A stretch of DNA of 64,000 nt from Enterococcus sulfureus ATCC 49903 (GCF_000407605.1 NZ_ASWO01000001.1:310001-374000), one strand, 5' to 3'. Numbered from the stretch's first letter, positions 18,410 to 27,138 are shown. Notes: generated from the sequence alone by a model not told the origin. A program made the numbers and translations.

Positions 18410-19633
18410 TTATATCATCTTGCTTAAATGTATAAGCCATTCATCTACTACTATCGCATCGTCTACTCCTTGATAGGCCCATTCTTTTACTTGTATCGAT
18501 ACTTCTTGAGCAACTAATTGAAGCCCTAATAGTCGACGTGTTTTTTTATGAAACACAATCTTCAAAAACGTAGTAGCGGTCAGTTTAAGCGATTTTATCG
18601 CGACAGGATAGTCGACGAAAATCGCTTCTTGTTCAAGCAAGCCTAACGATAGATAATCTACACCAAAAAAGTTACCCTCAAATGGACGGATACTTCCTAT
18701 ATCTTTTTGTATCAATCGATGTAGATTCTTTGCCACTACTTCGGCTGTGCGTCTAGCATTTTCAATAGACGAAATATACAGCTCTTCTTTGGTTGGTCTG
18801 AATTTGACATGAATCGCATCTCCAATCGCAAATACATCCGTTTGGCTCGTTTGCAAGTAGTCATCTACCCAAAGCGTTCCATCAGTATTTTTCGCAAGAT
18901 ACGTTGTCAATTCTTGTGTCTCTGGCCGCGTATTTACAGCTAATAAAACTAAATCTGCTGATTGAGTCGTATTTGCTGTTGTAACCTGATATCCTTTTTC
19001 TGTTGGGGTAATCTGTTCTACGGCTTGACCAAATAAACAGTCCATTTGATTGGCTTGTAAAAAACGGGTCAAAATCGGTGTCATATCTTCATCAAAGTAA
19101 CGGGCCAATGGGCGTTCATTTCGTTCATATATCGTTATTTTTTTTTCTTGTTTTGCCAAAGCAGATGCAAATGAAATCCCGACAGCACCTGCTCCTACTA
19201 TAGCAATAGAGGAGGCTTGTTTAATCTTATTGTAGATTTCATGTTGGTCTTTCACAGATTTGTACAACCATTGTGTTTGAAATGTTTCATGTGTTCCAGC
19301 TAAACGTGAGCGTTGAGTCGAACCAGTCGCAATGATCAATTTATCAAATGGCAATCTCGTGGTATCCGATAACTCCACTTCATGATCACGTAACCGTTCA
19401 CATTTTGTCTCAAGGAATACTTCAATCTGATACGTTTTATTGATTTCTTCTTGAAGGACTAACTCGTGACTCGTAAATTGCTGTTGCTCAAGTGAAAAAA
19501 AAAGTTCTCTTGGCAAATGCCCTAAATGAGCTTGCTGCTCGATCAACGTAATCTGTGCATTCGGATACTCTTGTCGACAAGCTAGTGCTGCATTCACGCC
19601 CGCAATCGAGCCACCTACGATGATAATGCGCAT
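18410..19633 (-). CDS. FAD-dependent pyridine nucleotide-disulfide oxidoreductase-like protein lacking the redox cysteine
   Basis: 407 residues. FAD motif IVGGSIAGVNAALACRQ (4-20), NAD(P)H motif IVGAGAVGISFASALA and second FAD motif VFAIGDA are all intact. The overall layout is that of the NADH oxidase/NADH peroxidase/CoA-disulfide reductase group. In those enzymes Cys42 is the catalytic sulfenic or disulfide residue; the aligned position here is Arg42 (GHLPRELFF). The protein therefore cannot use the normal Cys chemistry. It may act as a flavin-only NADH oxidase, a quinone reductase or a redox sensor. It is the first gene of a two-gene unit with the Mga-like regulator. A GGAGG is 9 bases before the ATG. 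Confidence 0.8.
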   Translation of the reverse strand: MRIIIVGGSIAGVNAALACRQEYPNAQITLIEQQAHLGHLPRELFFSLEQQQFTSHELVLQEEINKTYQIEVFLETKCERLRDHEVELSDTTRLPFDKLIIATGSTQRSRLAGTHETFQTQWLYKSVKDQHEIYNKIKQASSIAIVGAGAVGISFASALAKQEKKITIYERNERPLARYFDEDMTPILTRFLQANQMDCLFGQAVEQITPTEKGYQVTTANTTQSADLVLLAVNTRPETQELTTYLAKNTDGTLWVDDYLQTSQTDVFAIGDAIHVKFRPTKEELYISSIENARRTAEVVAKNLHRLIQKDIGSIRPFEGNFFGVDYLSLGLLEQEAIFVDYPVAIKSLKLTATTFLKIVFHKKTRRLLGLQLVAQEVSIQVKEWAYQGVDDAIVVDEWLIHLSKMI

Positions 19634-19687
19634 CCTCTCGCCTCCTTTTTGTTCATCATACCATAACTTGAACAGCCAAAAAAGAAA

Positions 19688-19720
19688 ACAAAAAAAAGAA
19701 GATCTCGTAAGATCTTCTTT
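19688..19720 (-). terminator. Terminator of the cold-shock gene
   Basis: 11-bp perfect stem (19695-19705 with 19710-19720) and 4-base loop, followed on the minus strand by a T7 tract. Confidence 0.88.
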
Positions 19721-19736
19721 GAAAAGTTCGTTTTAA

Positions 19737-19937
19737 TTAAGCTTTTACGATGTTTGTAGCTTGAGGTCCACGTTGGCCTTCTTCGATATCAAAAGTCACT
19801 GCTTGACCTTCTTCTAAAGTTTTGAAACCTTCGCCTTGGATTGCTGAGAAGTGTGCAAATACATCGTTGCCATCTTCAGCAGTGATGAAACCGAAACCTT
19901 TGTCTGCGTTAAACCATTTTACTGTACCGTTATTCAT
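19737..19937 (-). CDS. Cold-shock protein (CspA family)
   Basis: 66-residue OB-fold nucleic-acid chaperone. RNP1 KGFGFI (16-21) and RNP2 VFAHF are present, with the NGTVKWFN start typical of the family. The open frame continues five codons upstream, but the ATG at 19937 is chosen because a GGAGG lies about 8 bases before it and it starts the canonical MNNGTVKWF sequence. Transcribed alone from a promoter about 120 bases upstream, leaving a long leader as in other csp genes. Confidence 0.95.
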   Translation of the reverse strand: MNNGTVKWFNADKGFGFITAEDGNDVFAHFSAIQGEGFKTLEEGQAVTFDIEEGQRGPQATNIVKA

Positions 19938-20062
19938 GAATATTTCCTCCAAAAATTACACCTATGTGTATTAAATTTGTAATGACAACAGACGTGTAAA
20001 TCGAAGTGCATATCATCTAAAAACGATAAACAATTTTTCACATATCGAAGTATTACTTATTC
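19938..20062 (-). other. Long 5' leader of the cold-shock mRNA
   Basis: About 118 untranslated bases separate the predicted start site (near 20056) from the csp start codon. Long structured leaders act as temperature-sensitive switches in cspA mRNAs. No coding frame is seen. I could not fold the sequence. Confidence 0.55.
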
Positions 20063-20091
20063 AATGTATCACACTTTCTACTATAGTGCAA
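20063..20091 (-). promoter_or_regulatory. Promoter of the cold-shock gene
   Basis: -35 TTGCAC (20091-20086), 17-base spacer, -10 TACATT (20068-20063) on the minus strand. The rest of the gap up to 20420 is AT-rich and shows no gene. Confidence 0.65.
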
Positions 20092-20420
20092 CCCTTTCTT
20101 TTATAGAACAAATAGGTTAATCGGTTCCATTATCTTTTTGTCAATCTTTTCTCTCATTTGATAAAATGAAAAATTATGAAAACATTCGTTATTTTTTATG
20201 TAATTAAATGTAATTTACGTGATATCTTCTATCGTTTGTGAAAAAAATTCTATATTTTTCGATCCTTTTTTCTCTTATTTCACAACCTCTCTTTTCCTAG
20301 TATGTAGACAAGCTTTCTCGCTATCCGTCTTAAAAGTCACAAGAATATTTCAAATTGGTTTGTGTGGTAATAATCAATCGTACGTTATTTAAATTCTTAC
20401 TTTTCCACCACAAATCAGTA

Positions 20421-20456
20421 CTCAAAATATCTTTGAATTTTGAGCTATGGTATAAT
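20421..20456 (+). promoter_or_regulatory. Promoter and candidate operator of the RpiR-type regulator gene
   Basis: Extended -10 TGG-TATAAT (20448-20456). An inverted repeat CTCAAAAT-N8-ATTTTGAG (20421-20444) covers the -35 region, a likely site for autoregulation by the encoded RpiR protein. Confidence 0.6.
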
Positions 20457-20485
20457 AAAGATAATCTGTAGAATGGAGAATGTTT

Positions 20486-21337
20486 ATGAGCGTATTTCTT
20501 AGGATGGAGAGTTTTAAACGGACTCTTTCAAATTCAGAAGAAAAAATTTATGATTTTGTTTTTGCGCATCCTGACCAAGTCGTCAAGATGACAGCTAAAG
20601 AAATTGCGGATGCTTCTGGAGTTAGCGCACCAACGGTTGTTCGCTTTTCAAAAAAAATCGGCTATGACAGTTTGACTGATTTTAAAATCCAACTATCCAC
20701 TGAACTTCAAACAAGTAAAATCCAAACGACGAATTATAATGATGTCGATCCCAATGATTCGTTTTATTCTATTAAAGAAAAAATTAGTTCTAATGCTCAA
20801 ATCAGTTTAAATGAAACGACAAGCCTTCTTGATGAAACGGCTTTTTCAAAAGCGATCACACTGTTAGAGCATGCAGACGTTTTATTTTCTTTTGGCGTCG
20901 GCGCTTCAGCTCTAAGTGCTCAAGATATTGTACATAAATGGTCTAGAATCGGTAAAGTCGTTTGCCAAGAACACGATTTGCATATTTTACTTCCACAACT
21001 CATCAACTGTAAACAACAAGCCATTTTACTAGTAGTATCGAATTCTGGAAAAACACCAGAATTGCTTTACTTGGCTCAAGCCGCACAACAAGCAAAAATC
21101 CCAATCATCACCTTGACTCAATTTGGTCCAAATCCGCTAGCTGATCTAGCAACGGTAAGTTTACAAACTGCACGACCGACAGAATCGATCAATCGTAGTG
21201 CGGCTACGACTTCTTTGCTTTCGCAATTTCTAGTAATCGATACGCTTTTCTATCTTTTCATTAGTCACTTCCCACATTATCAAGAAGCGATCACAACTAG
21301 TCGAGAGTTGATTCATGATTTTAATCAGTGGCACTAA
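20486..21337 (+). CDS. MurR/RpiR family transcriptional regulator
   Basis: 283 residues. N-terminal RpiR-type HTH (about 1-75; MTAKEIADASGVSAPTVVRFSKKIGY) and a C-terminal SIS sugar-phosphate-binding domain (about 120-270; VLFSFGVGASALSAQD, LLVVSNSGKTPELLYLA). SIS regulators of this class sense phosphosugars such as MurNAc-6-phosphate or GlcNAc-6-phosphate. An ATG two codons earlier is only 2 bases from the GGAG, so the ATG at 20486 (8 bases away) is chosen. It faces a convergent operon for amino-sugar salvage and is probably its regulator, though no shared operator copy was found upstream of that operon. Confidence 0.85.
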   Translation: MSVFLRMESFKRTLSNSEEKIYDFVFAHPDQVVKMTAKEIADASGVSAPTVVRFSKKIGYDSLTDFKIQLSTELQTSKIQTTNYNDVDPNDSFYSIKEKISSNAQISLNETTSLLDETAFSKAITLLEHADVLFSFGVGASALSAQDIVHKWSRIGKVVCQEHDLHILLPQLINCKQQAILLVVSNSGKTPELLYLAQAAQQAKIPIITLTQFGPNPLADLATVSLQTARPTESINRSAATTSLLSQFLVIDTLFYLFISHFPHYQEAITTSRELIHDFNQWH

Positions 21338-21377
21338 AAAAACAACTAGAGATAAATCATTCTCTAGTTGTTTTTTT
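21336..21377. terminator. Bidirectional terminator
   Basis: 17-bp perfect stem (21336-21352 with 21361-21377) with an 8-base loop between convergent genes. Confidence 0.92.
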
Positions 21378-21379
21378 GA

Positions 21380-22468
21380 TTATTTTTTGATTAATTGGAA
21401 TTTGGTCCAAGGTTTCATAAAATCTAATAGTATCTGCTCTTCTTTTGGAATATACGCAACTTGATTTTTGCGCGGATCCTCATGATCCGTCAATGCGATT
21501 TGCAATTCATTTTTATATTGCCCAAATGTATCATTCCCAATTAAAATCGCACCACGTTCAAAGGCATGTGCATTGTCTTGTGCTGGATTTTCTTCTTGTT
21601 TGTACAAGACACGCACTTGAGTCGAACGAACCACTAATGCATTGCTATCTCCTCTACGGTAATGATTGGCATCTTCTACGATTTTAGTTTCTAAATCATT
21701 CCATGAATGCGTCGGCACGACACCGATCGTCAATTTATAACGATCAACTGCGGCCATCGCGCGTAATTCTTCTTCACTTGCATAAGCATTTCCGATAATT
21801 ACGGTATCGATTAGGTTCGTTGCAAATAAAATCCGTGTTTGAAGTTCCATAGGTAAATGACGACATAATTCTAACGTCGGTAAGCCATCCGAAACTTCCC
21901 AAGGCCCCATCGTCGCTGTTTGACTTGTGACAAATGCGGCTGTTTTTAAGCCGAATTTTTTGAAACGTTCGCTACATTTTACAAAAAAATCAAATTCTAA
22001 AGCAGTTCCTTCTTGAGGATAAAAATTATGACAGCCGTATAAATAAGGTAGATTCGGCTGATAAGACACGATGTTTTCTAGATAGGCAACGTCATTACTC
22101 ATATTTAATTCAATCGCCAATTGATATGGATTATAACTGATCAACGATTCTTTATTGCCGTCAAATCCTTGATCCAATCGAATACCATCTGCTCCTAATT
22201 CATAGAAAAACGTCAAATCATCATATGAAATCTCAAGTTCATGAAAGATACGTGGTGAAACATCTAGAATCGTTTCAAAACCAAGTTCTTTGGCAATATT
22301 GATAATAAAAGAAAATTTCTGTTTGACCTTTTCTTTTCCTTCCGTTACTTCTAGCATGCTCATAAACAAGCGCGTATATCCTAGTGAAGCGGCTAATTCT
22401 AAATAAGCTTGATCTTTTTTTGGATCACTATGATCTGGATAAATCGAAATTCCAATTTCTCGTTTCAT
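21380..22468 (-). CDS. mupG: MupG-like 6-phospho-N-acetylmuramidase (DUF871)
   Basis: 362 residues matching the DUF871 family: an N-terminal TIM-barrel part starting with REIGISIYPDHS, the GADGIRLDQGFDG segment near residue 95, the YLYGCHNFYPQEGTAL segment near 145 and the C-terminal HAFERGAILIGN part. Staphylococcus aureus MupG of this family hydrolyses MurNAc-6-phosphate-GlcNAc in the cytoplasm. Its ATG overlaps the stop of the upstream kinase gene by 4 bases (ATGA). The cluster with EIIC, AnmK and an RpiR regulator supports a cell-wall sugar role, although no MurQ etherase is present. The exact substrate is inferred. Confidence 0.82.
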   Translation of the reverse strand: MKREIGISIYPDHSDPKKDQAYLELAASLGYTRLFMSMLEVTEGKEKVKQKFSFIINIAKELGFETILDVSPRIFHELEISYDDLTFFYELGADGIRLDQGFDGNKESLISYNPYQLAIELNMSNDVAYLENIVSYQPNLPYLYGCHNFYPQEGTALEFDFFVKCSERFKKFGLKTAAFVTSQTATMGPWEVSDGLPTLELCRHLPMELQTRILFATNLIDTVIIGNAYASEEELRAMAAVDRYKLTIGVVPTHSWNDLETKIVEDANHYRRGDSNALVVRSTQVRVLYKQEENPAQDNAHAFERGAILIGNDTFGQYKNELQIALTDHEDPRKNQVAYIPKEEQILLDFMKPWTKFQLIKK

Positions 22469-23367
22469 GATTGTTCTCCTTCTTGTTCATAAAATAGTCG
22501 CCAAGCTGCAAAAGGGCTTGGGTGTTGTGTTGCGATCTTTAGTGGATAGCGACAATGATTTATTAAGCTTTGTTGTACGATCGGGTTTTTTTCGACCACA
22601 CTACCATTAAACGCACAATTTAGTTTTCGTGATGTAGTCCAATTTAAAGTTCCCCATTGATTGATCATGTCTGCCAATGCTTCTCCAGCTTGACACAGGA
22701 CCTCATGACAATAGGTAAATCGGTCTTGATATTCCCCAAGAAATCGAGCTGCTTTGGCGATTTCTTGTCGTTCACTTTGGTAAAAGGTTCGAATGGCTTC
22801 TTGAGCACTGTCTTGGTGTGACCACTCTAAAAAAGCACGTTGCCAGTCATTTAGTTCCGTTTGACGATCGATCGTTTTCGTCAATTCACGATATACCTGT
22901 AAAGATAAGGCATACCCACTTCCCTCATCGCCTAATACTGGACCCCAACCACCGATTTTACTCCACTGTCCATTTTGATACCCTACTACTACAGAGCCAG
23001 TTCCTGCAATCACTAAAATGCCTGCTGCTACACCATTTCTGGCTAGATACGCTAATTGTGCATCATTATAAAGATGAAAAGGGATCTCTGATGTAAAAGG
23101 CATCGCTTGCTTGATTCGTGTCGTCATTTCTTGCTGATTATTCGCAGCACTTAATCCAGCTAGTCCAATTGCGATCCCTTCGCAATCAGGACCTAATGCT
23201 TCGTAAACCAATCGTAGTGCATAGCTCAGTTCGACAATCGTTTCTTCAGGAAATAGTAAACTGTTTCCTGGTCCAACAACTTGTTCAAAACAGCATGTTT
23301 GATCTAGTGTATAGGCTTTGACTTTTGTTGCGGTTCCGCCACTATCGATTCCCACTACATACTTCAT
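22465..23367 (-). CDS. BadF/BadG-type N-acetylhexosamine kinase (MurK/GlcNAc kinase-like)
   Basis: 300 residues of the ASKHA fold: VVGIDSGGTATKVKAY (phosphate 1), VIAGTGSVVVGY (phosphate 2) and GGWGPVLGDEGSGYAL, the signature of N-acetylglucosamine kinases and of the MurNAc/GlcNAc kinase MurK in clostridia. It would phosphorylate free GlcNAc or MurNAc released in the cytoplasm. Second to last in the leftward salvage operon; overlaps the mupG-like gene by 4 bases. A weak hairpin at 23384-23414 separates it from the EIIC gene and may lower its expression. Confidence 0.82.
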   Translation of the reverse strand: MKYVVGIDSGGTATKVKAYTLDQTCCFEQVVGPGNSLLFPEETIVELSYALRLVYEALGPDCEGIAIGLAGLSAANNQQEMTTRIKQAMPFTSEIPFHLYNDAQLAYLARNGVAAGILVIAGTGSVVVGYQNGQWSKIGGWGPVLGDEGSGYALSLQVYRELTKTIDRQTELNDWQRAFLEWSHQDSAQEAIRTFYQSERQEIAKAARFLGEYQDRFTYCHEVLCQAGEALADMINQWGTLNWTTSRKLNCAFNGSVVEKNPIVQQSLINHCRYPLKIATQHPSPFAAWRLFYEQEGEQS

Positions 23368-23383
23368 ACGCTCACCTATTTCT

Positions 23384-23414
23384 AAAAGCCAAGAAAATAT
23401 CTTTCTTGGCTTTT
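23384..23414 (-). terminator. Weak intra-operon hairpin (attenuator or terminator)
   Basis: 13-bp perfect stem (23384-23396 with 23402-23414), 5-base loop. On the minus strand only a short TTTT follows, so partial read-through into the kinase and mupG-like genes is likely. Confidence 0.55.
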
Positions 23415-23426
23415 TGGTTTTCCTTA

Positions 23427-24728
23427 TTAAGCTTGAGTTGCAGCCATTTCTTTTTCTTTATCCAATTCATTTTTATCGTAGATGGCAACGAATGGATAGT
23501 AAATGATAATGGACAAGACAATCAAGATGACATTCAAGACGATCGCGCGCCAGTCACCACCTGTGGCTAAAAAGGCTCCAATTGGCCCAGGCAATGTCCA
23601 AGGGGCATTTACACTTACTTCATTAACTAATCCAAGTGAAGTAACAGTCCAAGCAATGATTCCATTTACGATTGGAGCAATAATAAATGGAGGAATCAAA
23701 ATTGGATTCAAGACGATTGGTGTACCGAAAATCAAAGGTTCATTGATATTGAAGATCGCTGGGATCAAGGCAGTTTTCCCTAAAGTCGAGCCATATTTTG
23801 ACTTCGTTCTGAAGGCTAATAAAATCGCTAATCCAATGGTTGAACCTGCTCCACCGATCCAGATAAACCATTGGTAAAATGGTTCTGCAGCAATATGAGG
23901 TAAAGCTGTTCCATTTGCTACGGCAGTTGTATTGCCTTCTAAAAGTTGTAACCATAATGGACGTGCTAATGATCCAACAATCGATGCTCCATGAATCCCA
24001 AATGACCAGAAGAATGTTGTTAAGAAAACGATGAAGATCACACTTGGTAGTGAATCTGCAGCTTTGACTAATGGACTAACAATCGTAGAGACTAATGTAT
24101 GCCAATCAAATCCTAAGAAGTACGTAATTGTTCCCATACCTAAAATAATGATCAAGGTTGGTGTCAAGGCTTCAAATGAACGTGCAACAGCTGGTGGCAC
24201 TTGATCTGGCATCGTGATTTTGAATTTTGATTTATCTGTAAAGCGATAAATCTCAACAGCAATGATCGACGTAATGATCGCAACGAACATTCCGCCCCCA
24301 CCTAAGTTGGCCATTGGCAATACAAATCCAGTAACCCCTGCTGCGTCTTGAGCTTCTGCTGGAATATTTACCGGCGTAAATGTCAGTAAGAATGCCGTCG
24401 TTGCTAAAATCCCACCAGATAAACCATCTAGTTTGTACGACTTCGCTAAACTATGACCAATCCCAAATGCAGCATATAAACTCATCACATACATCGTCAT
24501 TCGGTAAGGTAACAAGATCGTTGCTGCATGTGAAGATAAGAATTGCGTGATTCCCCAACTTTGCGGTAATGGTGGGAAAGCAATAATCATAAAGAACGAT
24601 GATACGATGATCAATGGCAAGGTTGCAATGATCCCATCACGTAATGCGCGTAAGTGACGCTGATTGGCTAGTTTTTCCATCGGCCCAGCCAAATGTTGCT
24701 CTACAAAAGCTGTAAATTTGTCTAACAT
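23427..24728 (-). CDS. PTS EIIC component, lactose/cellobiose family
   Basis: 433-residue stand-alone EIIC with about ten membrane segments. PLPQSWG near the N-terminus, FFWSFGIHGASIVGS near 225 and FNINEPLIFGTPIVLNPILIPPF near 310 are signature stretches of the CelB-type (Lac) EIIC. The neighbouring genes include no EIIA or EIIB, so it must borrow those parts from elsewhere. In S. aureus the MurNAc-GlcNAc carrier MurP is of a different (glucose-type) family, so sugar choice cannot be read from the fold. The context (AnmK, kinase, MupG-like) suggests an amino sugar or muropeptide-derived disaccharide. It lies 17 bases after anmK. Confidence 0.85.
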   Translation of the reverse strand: MLDKFTAFVEQHLAGPMEKLANQRHLRALRDGIIATLPLIIVSSFFMIIAFPPLPQSWGITQFLSSHAATILLPYRMTMYVMSLYAAFGIGHSLAKSYKLDGLSGGILATTAFLLTFTPVNIPAEAQDAAGVTGFVLPMANLGGGGMFVAIITSIIAVEIYRFTDKSKFKITMPDQVPPAVARSFEALTPTLIIILGMGTITYFLGFDWHTLVSTIVSPLVKAADSLPSVIFIVFLTTFFWSFGIHGASIVGSLARPLWLQLLEGNTTAVANGTALPHIAAEPFYQWFIWIGGAGSTIGLAILLAFRTKSKYGSTLGKTALIPAIFNINEPLIFGTPIVLNPILIPPFIIAPIVNGIIAWTVTSLGLVNEVSVNAPWTLPGPIGAFLATGGDWRAIVLNVILIVLSIIIYYPFVAIYDKNELDKEKEMAATQA

Positions 24729-24745
24729 AGTAATATCCTCTCTTT

Positions 24746-25891
24746 CTAATTATAAGGTTTTGGGGTGATCTTACCTAAAATTACAGGTCGTTTCGCACCG
24801 GTTACAGAACAAAAATTACTTGATTTTCCAGTTAGTGTGGCATAGCCAAGTAGCGCAAATGCCACGGCTTCTTTGGAATCGCTTGAATACCCGAATTGCT
24901 CTTGTACCCAAATCGAACAATCAGTTAGATAATGCTGCAAACGTTCTTTTAAGAAATCATTATGTGTTCCACCACCAGCTAAAATAATTTCAATTTCATC
25001 TTTAGAATAATGCGGAAAAATAAATCGCTGATAATGTGTCGCAATACTATATGCTGTAAAATCGGTAACGGTATACACTAGATCTTCTGGTGGATAAGCT
25101 TGATATTGATCGATCAAGGCTCGTACAAACTCTTCACCAAACTGTTCTCTTCCCGTCGACTTCGGCGGTTCTTGCATCAAATAAGGATGTTGCTGTAATC
25201 GTTGGGATAATTCTGGAATTGCTTTGCCTTTTCTAGCGGTTTCCCCTTTACTATCGTAAGGCTTTTTATAGAAATGATCCATCAATGCATCGATAATCAT
25301 ATTCCCAGGACCGGTATCAAACGCAAATACATCTTCTATCGAACCTTGTTTGGGTAGGACCGTTACATTTCCGATCCCGCCAATATTTTGCAACAAGCGT
25401 GTATGCTCATTTGAATGGTAGAGTAAATATTCTGCATAAGGTACAAGTGGTGCACCTTCGCCTCCTGCAGTAATATCCATCACACGAAAATCGTCGACTA
25501 CTTGTGTGTCTAAGCCATAAGCGATGACAGATGATTCTCCAATTTGCAAGGTGCTAGAACATACTCCGGTTTTCGCTTTTGGATCATGCCAAATCGTTTG
25601 TCCATGACTAGCGACAAAGGATAATTCCTCAGCTGTTTTATTTGCTTTAGCTAATACTTTTTGGCACGCTTCTAAACTTAATTGACCCAGTTCCATATTC
25701 AATGAACTAATCAAAGGGGTCGTAGAGTCTTTTGGATGACAAGCTTTTTTGATACGCTCTTTTGTCTCTTTTGAAAACTCTTGTGTATCAAATGCCAATT
25801 CATGGATTTCAAAAGGACCTTCAACGATATCTACCAATACTGCATCGATTCCATCTAGACTTGTACCAGACATCAAGCCAATCGCTAACAT
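24746..25891 (-). CDS. anmK: Anhydro-N-acetylmuramic acid kinase
   Basis: 381 residues. AIGLMSGTSLDGIDAVLVDI at the N-terminus, FVASHGQTIWHDP near 100, QNIGGIGNVTVLP and FDTGPGNMIIDALMD near 195 are the AnmK signatures. The enzyme opens the 1,6-anhydro ring of anhydroMurNAc and phosphorylates it to MurNAc-6-phosphate. The normal next step is the MurQ etherase, which is absent here; the downstream genes provide a MupG-like hydrolase and a kinase instead. First gene of the leftward operon, with GGAGG 8 bases before the ATG. Confidence 0.92.
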   Translation of the reverse strand: MLAIGLMSGTSLDGIDAVLVDIVEGPFEIHELAFDTQEFSKETKERIKKACHPKDSTTPLISSLNMELGQLSLEACQKVLAKANKTAEELSFVASHGQTIWHDPKAKTGVCSSTLQIGESSVIAYGLDTQVVDDFRVMDITAGGEGAPLVPYAEYLLYHSNEHTRLLQNIGGIGNVTVLPKQGSIEDVFAFDTGPGNMIIDALMDHFYKKPYDSKGETARKGKAIPELSQRLQQHPYLMQEPPKSTGREQFGEEFVRALIDQYQAYPPEDLVYTVTDFTAYSIATHYQRFIFPHYSKDEIEIILAGGGTHNDFLKERLQHYLTDCSIWVQEQFGYSSDSKEAVAFALLGYATLTGKSSNFCSVTGAKRPVILGKITPKPYN

Positions 25892-26138
25892 TTTCTTCCC
25901 TCCTTTTCTTCAAGATAACGGTATCATTTTTTTAAACTACACAAACAACAAAACGAGTTGCATTTGTGTTTTATGCTCTCATTTATTGTCGAGTTTAGTA
26001 TAGCATACGCTTTCTTTTTTTACAACGATATTTCACAATATATTTATAAAAAAAGAAATAGCGTTTCAAATAAAACAAAATTCTCCTTTAATTTACATTT
26101 ATTTGCTACACTTACTATATGATAAGGAGGCGGATTAT

Positions 26139-26948
26139 ATGGAGTACGTTACATTAAATACTGGTATTCAACTTCCAGTTATCGGAAGCGGGACGAATAC
26201 TTTTGGGAAAGTTGATCATCAATATATGGGTGAGATCAATGATGATACAAGTGAAATTTTAGATGCGATCGCACTTGGCTATCGTCATTTTGACACGGCG
26301 ATCATGTATCGGAATGAACGTGTTGTGGGAAAAGCACTAAAAGAATCCGGTCTTGACCGCAAAGAATTTTTTATCACATCAAAAATCCCTGGTGAAGAAC
26401 AGTACTACCGTGATGAACAAGCTGTTCATGAAGGTGTGCAACAAAGCTTAGCTGCGCTTGATACCGACTATATCGATCTTTATTTGATTCACCACCCTTG
26501 GGACAATAATGATCAAATCGCATTGGTCTGGCGCGTGTTAGAATCTTACGTCGAAAAAGGCATATTAAAAGCGATCGGCGTATCCAACTTTTCACCTGAG
26601 CAATTGGATGCTTTGATGAAACATAGCACCATTAAACCTGCAATAAACCAAATCGAGTCTCATCCTGGAAAATGGAATCAAGAATGGATCGATTTTTGTC
26701 TTAATCACCACGTCGTACCGGAAGCTTGGGGACCATTGACTCGTGTAAGTGACGAGGCAAAACATACATTATCCATGATTGGCGACTATTACGGAAAAAC
26801 TTGGGCTCAAGTCATTTTGCGTTATCAATTAGATCAAGGTGTCGTAGTAATACCAAAATCACATCACCACGGCCGTCAAAAACAAAATCTAGAATTATTT
26901 GACTTTGAATTAACACCAAAAGATCGTGAAACGATTGCGACTCTCTAA
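26139..26948 (+). CDS. Aldo/keto reductase family protein
   Basis: 269 residues of a TIM-barrel NADPH-dependent reductase. The catalytic tetrad is readable: Asp in the GYRHFDTAIMYRNE segment, Tyr in the same segment, Lys in FFITSKIP and His in DLYLIHHPWD. KAIGVSNFSPEQLD and VVIPKSHHHGR are family signatures, the last binding the NADPH phosphate. The open frame begins 12 codons earlier, but the ATG at 26139 is chosen for its AAGGAGG at 9 bases and its match to family starts. It is divergent from anmK and ends with its own terminator. The substrate is unknown. Confidence 0.87.
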   Translation: MEYVTLNTGIQLPVIGSGTNTFGKVDHQYMGEINDDTSEILDAIALGYRHFDTAIMYRNERVVGKALKESGLDRKEFFITSKIPGEEQYYRDEQAVHEGVQQSLAALDTDYIDLYLIHHPWDNNDQIALVWRVLESYVEKGILKAIGVSNFSPEQLDALMKHSTIKPAINQIESHPGKWNQEWIDFCLNHHVVPEAWGPLTRVSDEAKHTLSMIGDYYGKTWAQVILRYQLDQGVVVIPKSHHHGRQKQNLELFDFELTPKDRETIATL

Positions 26949-26957
26949 ATCTAGTAT

Positions 26958-26989
26958 CTCCTACTACTTGACGTAGTGGGAGTTTTTTT
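26958..26989 (+). terminator. Terminator of the aldo/keto reductase gene
   Basis: 10-bp stem with one G-T pair (26958-26967 with 26973-26982), 5-base loop and a T7 tract. Confidence 0.85.
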
Positions 26990-27050
26990 CTTGTTTTCTC
27001 TATATCTTTTGCAATATTTAGAAAAATTTAATTTTTTTTGGAAAAAGTGG

Positions 27051-27096
27051 TTGAAACTTTCATTTTTTTACGATAGAATCATATCAATTCAAATTG
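27051..27096 (+). promoter_or_regulatory. Promoter and inverted repeat before the EIIC-like gene
   Basis: -35 TTGAAA (27051-27056), 17-base spacer, -10 TAGAAT (27074-27079). A CAATT-CA-AATTG repeat (27085-27096) sits at about +1, a possible operator. Confidence 0.65.
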
Positions 27097-27138
27097 TTAG
27101 AAAATTTAGAATATACAGAATGTTAGGAGGATTTAATT

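Noticed and set aside
23503-23877. 124-codon rightward frame antisense to the EIIC gene
   Set aside because: It mirrors the complement of hydrophobic codons, has no ribosome binding site, and the leftward frame is a clear EIIC.
25913-25926. cre-like sequence upstream of anmK
   Set aside because: TGATACCGTTATCT on the minus strand has two mismatches in the conserved core pattern; too weak to list as a site.
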